The position numbers were made by a program, and so were the translations under genes. From positions 56,806,042-56,870,041 of the forward strand of contig CM060734.1 of assembly GCA_030704615.1 (NCBI GenBank): a stretch of 64,000 nt of DNA, read 5' to 3'. The notes under the pieces are model-generated. The model did no database searches and was not told the DNA's origin. It saw only the letters and a program-made list of their open reading frames with translations. Of the stretch, positions 36,010 through 47,759 are shown piece by piece. Each line of letters starts with the position of its first letter. Within the stretch, counting starts at the first letter, position 1. This stretch comes from Takakia lepidozioides (taxonomy: Eukaryota > Streptophyta > Takakiopsida > Takakiales > Takakiaceae).

Positions 36010-38420
36010 GGACGTGACTTGTATGTGGCCACTGCTGATGACATGGTGCGGGCACTTACACAACAAACCAGGTACCGCAATTTTCTGATGGGACGGGGCG
36101 GAGGCAAGGGCCCTTGTACGACTTTGTTGATGCTAAGGGTTGCGAGTAGGTCTGGAGACCCATCGAAGATGGCCAGAGCTCTGAACAGGTGTACTGAAGG
36201 CTCCCATTTGCGATCCAGGGTCCCCCATTTGGAAGGCGAAGAAAGATTTGGATCATGCAAAAGGAAATTGAACACTCCTCTAGGGTCGGATGGAGATTCC
36301 CATCGGCCGGACAGGGTCAATTTCTCTGTACCAAAGGTGTCTCCGGTGCATACTAAGTCGTGTGCCCACCCCTTCCCAGGTGGGTCCTCTTCCAGTGGAG
36401 CAGGTGCAGATCATGCAAGCACAGCAGCAGGAATCCCATTGGAGGAGATGCTGTCCTTGGTGCATGAATCTGATTGCATTGATAGTGAGTGGCATATAGA
36501 ACGCACCCCACCAGGATCTAGAGTGGCTTGCATGGCAATTCGGACCCCCTCTTTCAAGAAATGCAAATAAAAAATATGCAAAGGCTCTAGGGGGACTCCA
36601 GCTCCAACATTCAGAGGGTTGTTCCGACCTTATCATAGTGGGGAGTCAAAGGACCACAAGTTCTGGTTCTGCCCAGACGATATGGCACGATGCGTCAAGG
36701 GAACAGTTCGTCCTTCGGTGATGATGAAGCCCCTTCCCCCCGCAATTTTGCCTATGAAACTTGGGACGTCGCTGTCATCAACCGAGATAAGCATGCTGGA
36801 GGAGGGAGGGTTCTGTCTTGCACGGTCCCGGGTGGTGCCCTCATGCACTGTGGGCACAGATGTGCCACATGCTCCAGCATGCCTCCACCCGGTGCTGACT
36901 CCCACCCAACAAAAAGAGATGGAAAAACAGTGCGCCGTGTCGCTTCGGGTGCAGATCACAACTGCAAGATGGAATCGGCTAGAATTTTGCAGGCTCGGGT
37001 GACTCGTTTCACCAAAGTCCCTGCCCCGGGGTATGGACGGATTTACACAGTGCTGTCTATTGGCTCAGTTCTTCATGGCAAAGAATATCAGGTTACCGTG
37101 GGGAATTTCCCTACGTGCACTTGTCCGGATTTTGTAACGATGCATGAGGGCGCTCTCGGCATGAGAGGGAAGTGGGTCCCCGGCAAGCATCAATATTACA
37201 TATACCTTGCCACTGCAGATGACCTCGTTTGAGCTCTCCAACAGTAGACCAGGTACTGGCAGTTCTTGAGAGGTGGGCCTGGTGGGAAGGGCCCGGACAG
37301 GACTGAGTTGAAGTTGCGAGCGGCCACCAGATTGGGGGATCCCACAAAAATAGCTAGGGTTGTGCATATGTGTGCCGTTGGCACCCCCATGGTCTCTAGA
37401 ATTCCACATTTGGAGGGGGAGGAGATGTTTGGGTCCAGCAAGCGAAAGCTGCATACACACTCCGCCTGGTTCAGATGGAGATTCTCACAGATCGGACAGA
37501 GACAACTTTTTTGTGCCCCATGTCCCCGTGCATCAGAGATCTTTCTCGGGTTCCTCCCTTGAAGGAGAGGCTTTGAAGAGACAGTCCACCCCACCAGCTC
37601 GAGCATCCCATGCGCTGAATTTTATGGTTCAAAATCCTCGCCTGGTGCCGGATGTGGAAGATTCACAGTGCTACGATGAGATGTGGCATATAGAGCGGAC
37701 TAATGCTTCATCTAGAGTACAATGTTCTGCAATTAGGGTGGAATCATTTGAGAAGTGCAAATCATACATATCCAGAGGGAGTGCAAGGACACATGTTCCC
37801 ACTTTCACATGCTTGTTTCGACCATTTGGGCATACGAAGTCAAAGAATCACAAGTTTTGGTTCTGTGTTGACGATTGTGGAAGGTGCGTGAAGGGGACTG
37901 TGTGACCTTCTGTCATCATGAAGCCACCTCCACCAAGCATTTAGCCGGTGAAGGTGGGGACAAATCTGAACAGTCAGGAAATTGCAATTGTTGGAGGAGA
38001 CGGGGTTTTGCCTTGCAAGGCGAGCCGTTATTTCCGTTGGTGTGTCCAGACTAGGCACATCTCGAGTGCCTCCTCCTAATGCTCACTTGGACCCCACAAA
38101 GCGGAATGGGAAGGTTGTTCGACGATTCAAACCCACTGCATAACACTTTAGCTAGGTCGTGTCTGCGAGAATGCTGCAGGCTAGCGTTACAGGTACGATG
38201 GAGGTTCCAGATCCGGGATATGGGCGGGTGTATTCAATGATTACATCCACATCAGCATTGCATGACAAGGTGTATGACATTACAGTCTCCGACTTTCTAG
38301 ATTGCACATTTCCTGATTTTGTGGGCATGCTCACAACAAGCCTAGGGAAAACGGGGAAATTTGTATCATGCAAGCATTTGTATTTCATTTATGTGAGGAG
38401 GATGGTGTGTGATCCCAAAT
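36010..38420 (+). repeat. Tandem duplication of the C-terminal transposase module
   Basis: Two ~1.2-kb units, 36010-37225 and 37190-38420, are alignable at protein level in order: ATADD(M/L)V, QQTRY, (R)VPHLEGEE/(R)IPHLEGEE, W(H)IERT, HKFWF, CVKGTV, PGYGR(I/V)Y, SWIM-like, KH(Q/L)Y(Y/F)IY. They are clearly diverged, so the duplication is older than the satellite expansion. Frameshifts differ between units. Confidence 0.75.
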
Positions 38421-38789
38421 GAGACAGCTACATTCACCAAACCACTCTCAGTTTCAATGAGATCGACACACTCCTGCATCATGATACTAGTGTGTAGGAG
38501 GACGTGTGCCTAAACCCTTGATTACAACGTTCAGTCCTTTGCTTGGAAGGTGATAGCAAAATTGGAACTTGGTAATTCTTCACAAGATTCAGATATAAGA
38601 ATAAAGTGTTGTGCTTGTATGTGGACGGTCGAAGATTCCTAGCCCGGATTATGTTTTGAAAATTTGGTTTAAAAAATAATGGAGTAAGTTTTCAGACTAT
38701 GGATGTGAATTTGAACGGTTATAGGATCCACGGTTATAGGCACGCTTTCTTCCAAAAGAACAATGTCATTGGTTGAGTATGAAAAAAAT

Positions 38790-39000
38790 TGATTGCTGAC
38801 GTGGCCCCCACGCGTGCTGGCTGCTAGCGTGGCAGAAGCTCCCGCTGACGTGGATTGAGCGGATGGCTGACTGGGCATGCACTCATGGTGATGTGGCGTG
38901 AGCGTAGGCTCACGCCACGTCATGTACCACAGGCTGAGCTCATGCTACATCAACATTCCGTGAGCGTAGGCTCACACGCTCACGCCGTAGTGTCGTTGTG
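38790..39000. repeat. GC-rich inverted repeats after transposon copy 2
   Basis: Contains a perfect hairpin with arms GTGGCGTGAGC and GCTCACGCCAC and loop GTAG near 38893-38918, with related CGTGAGCGTAGGCTCAC nearby at about 38960 and several TGACGTGG motifs. The motif AGGCTCACGCCACGTCA also occurs at about 63079, just after copy 3 ends. May be a small inverted-repeat transposon or the element's terminal region. Confidence 0.55.
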
Positions 39001-39049
39001 GTCATACATGACCTCAAACAAAGTTACTACAAAGCATGCACCATTCTAA

Positions 39050-39656
39050 TTAGTTTATGGTATAGAAGCCTTGCTTCCTGTAGAATTCACACTTCAGGCT
39101 ACCATGAGAACTGAATGGGGAAGAAGAATGGAACTGGATGATTCAATTAAAGTGACGAAACATGAATTGTATTATGCTGAGGAAGTCCGTGCTGGTGCAG
39201 TGCTCAGACAACATGACCATAATTCAAATGAAGAGGAAAGACCGATTTGATGAAGGGAAACTTAAAACTTTTAAGACATGGGATCTGGTATTGTGGTTGC
39301 AGAAGAAGGGGAAGATTAAAGCTTCTAAGCTCAAGTCACCTTGGAAGGGACCTTATGTCATACAAAAGATATGTGATAACAACACAACAATGCTACAAAC
39401 AATGAACAAAGATATGCTTGGTAGAGTCAATGTCAATAAGCTTAAGGGATACACTGGTGATAAACCACTACGGCATGATTTGAATTTGCAAATGGAACAG
39501 GAGCAGCAAGCTATGGCAGAACCGCCACAGTCTCATGAGGTACTGGTCATGATACCTCATGACCATGGAGACATGAAGGAACGCATGGGAATATACTCGG
39601 ATCAGGATCGCCTAATACTACTTGATGAAGAGATAGGGATGAAGAGATTAAAATAA
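39050..39656 (+). pseudogene. Ty3/gypsy integrase C-terminal fragment
   Basis: In a frame continuous apart from small shifts: YGIEALLPVEF-type sequence, then LDDSIKVTKHELYYAEEV and, in the 39162-39656 frame, FDEGKLKTFKTWDLVLW, KLKSPWKGPYVIQKI, LGRVNVNKLKGY. This is the integrase C-terminal region (GPY/F-like KGPYVI) seen at the end of gypsy pol. The upstream catalytic core is missing. It belongs to a different lineage from the elements at 14 and 53-58 kb. Confidence 0.75.
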
Positions 39657-40869
39657 GACATCCTTGCATTCATGGTTTCGTAGCCATGAAGCGGTGTACG
39701 AAGTGATAGATTGCAAAAACAATCATGTACTAGAGAGCTATGGACTTTTAAAGTCGATTACTATGGACTACAGACGTTACACATAAAATCTTATGGACTA
39801 AAAACACATCTACACTCATATAATGGCACAAACGAAAACATGTTACTTAAACCAACCCAAATCCACTTTTATATAGACTAGTTACCTTAGGAATTGAGAG
39901 CTATGGACTACTTTACACCTTAAAAAACAAATTGTCCATAACATATTATGTTTTGGGTTCTTGGGGTGTCATCTTTTACCAAAAGGCATACAAACATATA
40001 TAATCTACAATGGCCAGGTGGTATCTGGACAAGTGGTTGTAAAATTTAAATTTTGACTTCAGATAAAAATATATAGTAAATAATGTCTTCAATATTTGGG
40101 GGTGGGGGGGGGGGACTCTTTACTAAAACTTTTTGGTATACTTATACTATTTTATTTTATTTTTAAAATGAACTAACAAAATTAGCTCAAAAATTTTTTT
40201 TTTCCATGGACTCAACATCTGCCATTTTTTGTCCGTGGACCCATTCGTGTAAATGCCCGTCATTTCTATTGGATGATTTGAACTTTGAATGCAACTCTCC
40301 TAATTTTATTGTTTGTTCCCACTTTTTGTCAGTTTTGGACTTTAAGCTCTACACGATGTGTTTGAAGTCTATATTTTGTCTTTATCTCATTTTGTGAACA
40401 TCGACAAATAGAGTCAAAGTTCTTCCATTTATCCAACATCCAGTCCAAAACCTCTACATGATGTGTTTGAAGTCTATATTCTGTCATTATCTCACTTCGT
40501 GAATATCGACAATAGAGTCAAAGTTCTTCCATTTATCCAACATCCGTAGACATTTCTCTATGCAAAATATATTATATGACTAATTTGTAATGCTAATAAC
40601 GTATTGTTGGTGGAATAAAAATGACTTCTGGATTTGATACATGATTTATTTATTCACTTATTCTTATTTCTGGACTCATCTCAAGTCCAGAATTAGTTAA
40701 AATTGAGTTTTATCTTTTACGTTGGCAACAGTATAATGTCGTCACTCGTGGAAGAAAATCCATAAGTGGGGATGATGGCTCCTAGGCTTGGGCATAAGCC
40801 TAGTCTACTAAACTATCAAGCTGATTGTCCAAGTATTAGTAGATTTTGGCACCCTTAGCAAATAGAGCA
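39657..40869. other. AT-rich intergenic stretch upstream of the protease gene
   Basis: No gene is seen. Contains a G homopolymer run near 40102-40120 and a direct duplication at about 40350-40550. The last 200 bp presumably hold the promoter of the protease gene; no clear TATA box is assigned. Confidence 0.45.
40350..40550. repeat. ~103-bp direct duplication
   Basis: The block around ATGTGTTTGAAGTCTATATT (40356 on) recurs about 103 bp later (from about 40458), with matching CAATAGAGTCAAAGTTCTTC and TTTATCCAACATCC ends. Similar but not identical units. Confidence 0.8.
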
Positions 40870-43657
40870 ATGGATTTTCAGTCGTCTGTGCTTTTCATGA
40901 GCTGTCTCTTTCTTCTCAAATTACTGCAAGTCAACTCATTGGGCGCCACCAACGACTATAGCCATGAGACGAGACACACATTTGTGTTGAACGCTTCAGA
41001 CGTACCCATACAGTTGAATGAGATCAATGCCACCCAACATGGTTGGTCCCTTGCACTCACCCACGTCGACTCGCCCCACTCCCCTTTGAGGCCCGCTCAT
41101 TGCCACAAAGACGATGAGGCATGCGTGCGTGCGGCTAGAAGGGCTCGGCACTACGCCGCAGCGTTGGGCCCTTCCATGCGCAATAAGTCTCGTGGTCGGA
41201 ACCTAGAACAGAATGTGTTCTCTTCGGTCCAGCTTTCACGTTTGAAATACAACCCAAATTTAGAGTATTTTACAACCTTTAATGTGGGCAGTAGCCCAGG
41301 TAGTGTCTCCCAACTTCTCCTCCTAGACACTGGCAGCGATGTCACTTGGATCCAAGCGTGGCCATGTGATGTGAGTACACACGTCTCATTCAATATTTTA
41401 GAAAGATGCGTCATGTTTGACATGAAGTAGAGAAGAAATATGTTTTCACACCAGTGTACACACTTTTTTCAAAGATCATAAAGACAAATATCCTCGCATT
41501 GATTAACATTTTGTTTTGGTTGTGCAGCTTTGTCAACCACAAAACTCAATTCATTATGTACCTTTGGACTCGCCTACTTCAAAAAATGTTTTATGCAATG
41601 AAATCACATGTGACATGTTAAGGTCAAATGGCGCTTGGCACAGCTGTGATGCAACCTCCTACAATTGTCAGTACAATATTTCGTATTCCGACAATTCATT
41701 CGGCTTCGGTCGGCTTGCTACGGAGGTCATTCAATTGGATAATTTTGACATCACTGGAGAACAAACCACCATTACAAGTATAAATGTTTGATGACTCTTC
41801 TTGTATTGAAATGCTTTTGGACATATGAGTTTTTTAACCATTGTTAGAATGATTAAATTGATAAGAAAAACAATAGGAATTTTATAAGAACTTAATGTAC
41901 ATGTGCAATTTGACCGTCCTTTCACCGGATTTAGGCAATGTCGGCTCTTCCACCGGTCCCCTTACAAATCCTCCCCATCCCCCCTTATTAGGAGTTCACT
42001 ATTAAATACTTTAGAATGCAAGAGATTGGGCTCCTCTTAGTGCGTTGTATACTTAGCCAAAGTTGGACTTAGTCCAATTGCGAAGCCAAGTGGGAGTTAC
42101 ACTCTTTTCAATGTTACCTGATCATCCCTTTTGTGTAACCCAATTGACCATTATCCCAGCTTCAGTTCAATGTCACTCTCGAGAGCAGATAGAAAAGATT
42201 TGATATGCTAGAAACTGACTTAGTGTCATGTCAATCAATCACACATATGCATTAAGTTCTTACATTATTCCTAGTATTCTCCACTTGATATATTTGTAAT
42301 GTTGTTTATTCTGCAGATATTATGATTGGACTAGGGGAAGAACAAACGGTAACGATGATGTCAATGGCCGCCGGCATCTTGGGCCTTGGAGGTGGAGGGA
42401 AATCTGACTTCTCCATGTCAGACCAAATCGCTCGTAATACACAAGTCGCCAATCAATTCTCCTATTGTTTGCCACTACCCCAGAGTCCAAACAATGGGTT
42501 GTTGCTCTTTGGTGCCGAGTCCGCAGTCGTATGTACGTTCAATTTCTCCTCTTGTGAGGTTGCTGAATTGTTATAGAGATCATGAATATTATACATAAAT
42601 TTTTCATTTCCTTTAAGTGTCTATTTGAAACAAGCATCAAACCAATAGATCATGGTCCAAATAGTACGGGCACCATTCCATCTTTACAAGTGGTCATGGA
42701 TTCAGATCCACATAGGTGTATGTTGGATATCTCATATTATGGCCAATTAAGCTGCAAAAGGGGTACCGAATCAACCGGTAGAAACCGTAACGTGGGGGTA
42801 CGTGGGGTTTTTGGAGTCCTAACTAGGGAAGGGGGTGCAATTGCACTACCTCGGTTTGGGCCGTTAGAAGACGTCAACCCTCCAAACTGAAGGCAACAGT
42901 CACCTGGGTGAAGGGACACCAAAAATTATGCTTGATTTGACAAGAGTTTTTTTTTTAAAAAAATCTCACAAATATATTACAAGTCACATTTTTGTCATGG
43001 AAAGTATGTTAGGATTTTGACTTGTACTCCTTTTATGGCCATAATTATGTTTTGTAACATAAAGATGTTATCTTAACAAAATCTTTTGCACAATCCATTG
43101 CAGTTCTCGACCCCCAATTTGTGAAAATGCCTCAAAATGGGGTTGACGCCAAATATACATACTATGTTCCTCTCACGGAAATTCAAGTGGGTGGCCAAGT
43201 AGTTCCTATGCCTTCTGGCATCTTTAACATCGACCAGAATGGTCAAGGAGGTGTGATAATCGACAGCGGTTCTCCATACACAATCCTCCCTACAGACGCA
43301 TATTCGGCATTCAGGGATGCATTTATTGCTAGGGTTCAAGCGATACCCCACGATGGCCAAACACAATACTATTATTTTGACACGTGTTGGGGTGTGGGAC
43401 CTAACGAACAATATCCTGACTTTCCGATTGTGACATTTGTGTTTGAGGACGATGAATCAGTGGTATTTGACTGGGATTTGGATGAAGAGCAAGTTCTGTT
43501 TGTTGAGCAATACGATGCATATACAGAAATATGTTTAGCTTTCAACTGCCATAGTGAGGGACAATTGAGTACTATTGGCGCTTGGCAACAACAAGGGATG
43601 GGAGTTGTGTTCGATTTGTCTTTGAACAAAATTGGATTTGCTCCACAAAATTGCTAA
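40870..43657 (+). CDS. Nepenthesin-type (pepsin family A1) aspartic protease
   Basis: Secreted or vacuolar acid protease. Exons inferred at 40870-41370, 41528-41777, 42317-42528 and 43104-43657. ATG 40870 is chosen because it opens a signal peptide (VLFMSCLFLLKLLQ). Catalytic motifs are both present: LLLDTGSDVTWIQ (about 41325) and GGVIIDSGSPYTILP (about 43255). The flap region reads YNISYSDNSFGFGRL. The C-terminus (STIGAWQQQGMGVVFD, IGFAPQNC) is typical of plant nepenthesin-like proteases. Junctions 1-2 and 2-3 match in phase (donor GTATAA at 41778). Exon 3 ends in phase 0 at GTATGT but exon 4 needs two leading bases, so a small exon was missed in 42529-43103 or there is a lesion. Several of the usual nepenthesin-specific Cys are missing. 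Could be a recent pseudogene. Confidence 0.85.
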
Positions 43658-44352
43658 GAATATTGGCTAACAAATTTATTGTAGTTCATCTTTTCATTCA
43701 ATTCCTCAAATAGACATGTCGTAAGTATACAGTCTATTTGACGGATGTTGGAACAACAATTGTTTGCTTTTTATTGTTATTTTATTGTTTATTTTTCTAT
43801 ATCATTCGACAACTATAAGAAATAAAAATGGTGTGTTTTATTTAGGGTTTGTACTAATGTTGAGTGGAGGTTAGATTTTTCCTCAAACCCTTGGCAGATC
43901 CCAACTCGATGTGTGTGTGCGTTTGCCGAAGGTCAAAAAAATATAATATCCGCCTCAATTAAGATTCGCCAGATATGAAGAGGAGAAAGAACCGCCGTTG
44001 GTTAAGAACCGGTCCTAGGATATGGAAATGATGTTGCCCTAAGGTTGGAGCAAGCATGAAGCCGAGGAGCTGATAAGGGAGCTGAGGTAATTGCGCCAAC
44101 AAGAGCTACTGGTAAGTAGCCAATGAAGAGGTACTGGTAATCCGCCAACAAGAGCTACATGTATCAGAATTTGAGTTGAGTTCTAAATTTTGGGTCCCTA
44201 GATTTCTTGTGGCGCCAATTGAATTCTGGTTCCTCCCCATCACCAGGGGACCTTCTATTGATGGGGGATGGATTGATTCTAGGTAAAGCGCATGTTGGGT
44301 GGACAGGAGCCGAGCAAGTCGCCTTTGCCCCAGGACTGAAGAAAATCTTTAA
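43658..44352. other. Intergenic, nothing recognised
   Basis: AT-rich sequence after the protease stop, presumably the 3' UTR in the first 200 bp. Two short GAGCTACTGGTAA-like repeats near 44103-44160. Confidence 0.4.
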
Positions 44353-44700
44353 TCAACTTCCTCCCTCGTTGCTTCGAAGTTCTGGAAATAGCTGCACAAA
44401 CAGATGTGCTTTCTTCCAATCAGTCAACAGATCATGATAAATGTGAAACAATGCTTGTCTGCCACTGGGGGGTTTCCCCTCATAAACCCAAGCACATCTG
44501 ATTTTCCAAAGGTTCCACAAAGTGTGGGCCGTAAGAGTGGGCCACACGGGCAATGACTCTGGGGTTGACCAGACTGGAAGTTAACACTAGAAGGAATTTT
44601 GTCTTTTCGAATAGACTGGGTGTCCGAAACCACTCCGGGAACAACTCCGCAGTACACGTTACTACTGGAGAGTCGCAATGGACCACGCTGTCATTTTAGA
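44353..44700 (-). pseudogene. LINE reverse transcriptase C-terminal scrap
   Basis: Minus-strand frames read LPVWPTLTAHTLWNLWKIRC, AWVYEGKPPSG and HIYHDLLTDWKKAH. The W..W..R spacing resembles the end of plant non-LTR retrotransposon ORF2 (the zf-RVT and tail region). Too short and shifted for certainty. Confidence 0.35.
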
Positions 44701-45394
44701 TGGCGGATAGAAGTTGGGTCAATGATGCCTCCGGAGTCGTGACAATAATACCGGCTATTTAATTTAATTAAATAAATAAATAAAATTTAAGAAGCGGCAA
44801 TTACAAGTGGTTTCAAGCACTAGAGAAACGACTCGAAAACCAAAATGCTTATTCCTAATAAATTCAGTTTTATATTTTTTTAATTGGGGTGAATATATAG
44901 TCGTTTGTACGTTTATACCACTCCTTTAACAACTAGGCATTCATTGCATACCCTATTCAAAGATGCAATTTCCGTACGTACTCTACGTGGCTCATGACGT
45001 GGTATATTTTAATATATTTTAGCTCCTCGTAGACATTAGGGTTTAGTCTATCGTTGGTTGGCAAGTTGTTTTAATCGTCAGATATAAAAGAATCTAAGGG
45101 TTGAGGACTAAGTATACCCTTCGCCAGAATTTGTGTGTTAGGAGAGGGAACGTTGGGGAGAGGGAGCGCTCGAGATGGAGGCTTTGGAGATATATGAGCA
45201 AGTGATGCGGGAAGGACGAAGACCAAATCGTGGCCCATGTCCTCTTGTTGCAAGCGTTTCTAGCGTCAGGGTCCAAGTACAGAAGTAGAGGTTAGAAGCA
45301 AGTATTACAGGGCTGTCTGGGACTTAGCCGAATTCCAGGCTCTGAGGGGTACCCTTAATTTTGCGCAGACATGGCTCTGCTGCCTTGGGTCATC

Positions 45395-45500
45395 ACGGGC
45401 CTACACAGGCCTTAAGGTGTGGCAGTCACAGGCCCACACAAGCCTTAAGGCACGGCAGTCGCAGGCCCTCACACAGGCCTCAGGGCACGACAGACATAGG
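45395..45500. repeat. Short ~32-bp degenerate tandem repeat
   Basis: Three to four imperfect copies of a unit containing CACACAGGCCTTAAGGC and GGCAGTC follow one another. Non-coding. Confidence 0.6.
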
Positions 45501-46690
45501 CTTGCACGGGCTACAGTAGCACAGGCTACCATAGGTACATGGTACGATGCTGTAACCCTCATAACTTTTGCGGTCATAGCTCCACACAGGTCCACAGAGG
45601 TCACATGATGCTATTACCACATGAGGGGAATGAGAACGTCACCAACTTAGGGAACGACATTACAGTTCGTACTGTTATAACTGACGGTTAGAGTAGTAAC
45701 TATTAGTTAGACGGTTAGGAGCTTGCGGGTAGAAAAGGTAGAATAGCTACGAAGGGAGCACCACTTCTTGGGGACATGGACTTGGAGCACATGCAGGAGA
45801 TTACGTGGAGGAGGAGAGAAACGATGGAGTATAGCTTGATACGTGCAAGCTATAGCTATGATACTGTAGTATAGATTTAAAGACACAAAGGCTTTGGCCT
45901 AACGTTTAATAGATATAATACAATTCATACTTCATTCACACATTGTGTAGAGAGACCTGAGAGAAGCTGTGGAATGTATAACTAAGACATAAAGATGGAA
46001 CACAGCAGATTGCTGAAGCAATATGAAACACAACTCTAAGTAGCAAGGTATCTTAACTAAACATGAATGCAAGAAGGAATAGAAATAGGAAAGCACCCCC
46101 ATGATACGCTAGGTGTAGGTCATGACTGACTTTTTGAGTAGGCTGAGTACCTAGAGTTCTCTAGCTCTTCATCCCTTGAGTATCCTCCATAGATAGCGAA
46201 GGAATGGGTGTGTAAAAGCCGCTCAACATTTAGCGACCATACTGGGGAACTGAGTCAAGAACAACCAGATGGGACATGCATCTGGTGTGATCATGGAGGA
46301 TGGCAAATTAAAGAATTTGATGTGAATCAAATTCCGTGTGAAACAGAGAAGAAATGGTTGTCCAAACAATTCTTTCAGACGTTCTTGGAGTTGCCAGACG
46401 GTTGTAAGGAAAATATTCTTAAGAGAGTGCACGATGCTGATCCAAATTGAGGTTTAGAGAAAGGAGTGATAGAGATTCATCAAGTAGCTTGTAAGGGGAG
46501 AGCTAGGTGGTTATCAACATTAGTATATGTGATAGCATTGTTATCTGTTAAGCGAGTGGAGTTTGAAAGCTGGGAGGAATCTAGAGTGAACATTCACACT
46601 CATAAGCATGAAGAGCTTGCTTTGGTAAAGAACAGGATCCCCAAGGATATCTTGTGGATCAAGCTTATACCAATAACAGCCTATCGGACG
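45500..46690. other. No recognised gene
   Basis: Plus frames at 46208-46450 (CIWCDHGGWQIKEFDV) and 46466-46738 are open but match nothing I know. Possibly decayed exons. Confidence 0.3.
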
Positions 46691-47278
46691 TGCTTTGTCT
46701 GCCGAAATCTGAGTCTGCTCCAGGTTGAACAAAAATAGCTTTGTGATGACTGTTCAAACGACAAGCGTCCTCTTGGACTGACTCCTCAAATTTTCCAAGC
46801 CAGTGAGCATCTTCTGGAAGCAACTCTCCTAACGTCTCATCATACTCTTGAGAGCGTTCAATATCCCTTTCAAACTCCCTCTCTCGTTCTCTCGGGCAAA
46901 TGTAATCAGGGCCTAGATCATAAAAATTTCAAAATTATAATATTATGGATCATAGCTATCTAAGGAGTTGGGCGACCTCTCGTCTCTCGGCAACCAGTTT
47001 TCTGCCTCATTCACATCAGCATCATTCCTAGGACTAGAAGAATTCAAATGCACGACAAGGCTGGGCTCATTAGTGTTGGGCGTCAAAGGAGGTGACACTG
47101 GCAAGGCAACAATGTCAACCAGCGCACGATTACCAGGGTACTTAGTGGTAGCAGGATCAGCGCCGGGCGGCACCGTCAAGATAGGGTTATTGTCAATCAA
47201 AAGCACCAAATCAACCTGCACAAACAGACTCTCTCCCTCTCTGCGAGCTACACAACTAGTGCTACACACTGAAGCCAT
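46690..47278 (-). CDS. Hypothetical minus-strand gene, 5' part
   Basis: ATG at 47278 opens a 111-codon frame down to 46946 (MASVCSTSCVARREGES; NPILTVPPGADPATTKYPG; DADVNEAENWLPRDE). A second minus frame, about 46914 to 46690, preceded by an AG, is strongly charged (PREREREFERDIERSQEYDE; LPEDAHWLGKFEESVQED) and looks coding. No phase-compatible donor was found between them, so the join is unproven. A TATAAAG (47737-47743, minus) and a telo-box (AAACCCTA, about 47749) lie upstream, as in plant housekeeping promoters. Product not recognised. Confidence 0.3.
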
Positions 47279-47736
47279 TCACCTACAACAACGCACAATG
47301 AACAAGGTGAGAAAGCAAAAACACAACAACAGGAGACAACGTGGCATGTGTCACCTCCTCGGTATTTGATTCTCGGATGAAGCCCGACCACATGAGGTTT
47401 GTGCGTTTGTAGTGTGTGTGCAAGCCTGGCAGCCCTGGAAAAGGGCAGAGGGCCTAGCATGCTGTCAGAGCGGGCAGCAGATGCCAATCTATACGCTACC
47501 CGATGCGGCTCCACCACAAAGCGAGCGGGAAGCGAGCATGAGGTATAAATTGCTCCATTCCTCTCAAGAACTGACGTTTCACAACAAAGGGGCAAACAAA
47601 AAGAGACGAGCAATACGCGAGAGGAGGATCAACACAAGGATCTGACACAATCAAACTCTCATCCACCGCCTATTTCCAAACTTCACATATACACTAACAC
47701 CCAGTACACCGCCCTGACCTTGTGTTAGGGCGTCGT

Positions 47737-47756
47737 CTTTATACAAAAAAAACCCT
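47737..47756 (-). promoter_or_regulatory. Candidate TATA box and telo-box
   Basis: On the minus strand GTATAAAG is preceded by an A/T run; AAACCCTA, the plant telo-box, is on the plus strand immediately upstream. The spacing suits a minus-strand start near 47.70 kb for the hypothetical gene. Confidence 0.35.
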
Positions 47757-47759
47757 AGC

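Larger units (their letters stand above)
29319..38497. mobile_element. MULE-like transposon, copy 2 (longest)
   Basis: Divergent two-gene layout: a minus-strand gene with exons 32572-32943 and 29319-29460 around an intron packed with palindromic satellites, a 750-bp intergenic region, and a plus-strand transposase from 33694 to a terminal stop at 38495-38497. It is longer than copy 1 because it keeps the C-terminal SWIM module, in two tandem copies. Termini are not identified; a GC-rich inverted repeat (38790-39000) follows the 3' end. Confidence 0.78.
33694..38497 (+). pseudogene. MULE-like transposase with duplicated SWIM module, copy 2
   Basis: Start MSREGDRLAQFHSN at 33694. Order: acidic N-terminus, VSTSTTFVTLSDSSSEDV, zinc-binding region (about 34500-34790; CWFCKLSPSC, HRCKTMTRACIH), RNase H-like core (SIAICDMQSED, GFMADSAQANFN at about 35435, CLFHWSQSLARHTK), then LAETIHNAW and DLYVATADDMVRAL. 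Module 1 (about 36010-37225) contains GDPSKMARALNR, FRPYHSGESKDHKFWF and a SWIM-like CTCPDF...GKH. Module 2 (about 37190-38420) repeats it (GDPTKIARVVHM, FRPFGHTKSKNHKFWF, PDF...SCKHLYFIY). Lesions: an inverted 74-bp insertion at 34278-34351, frameshifts near 33890, a TAG near 35306 and stops in both modules. SWIM and zinc-finger domains are typical of MULE-type transposases. Confidence 0.8.
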
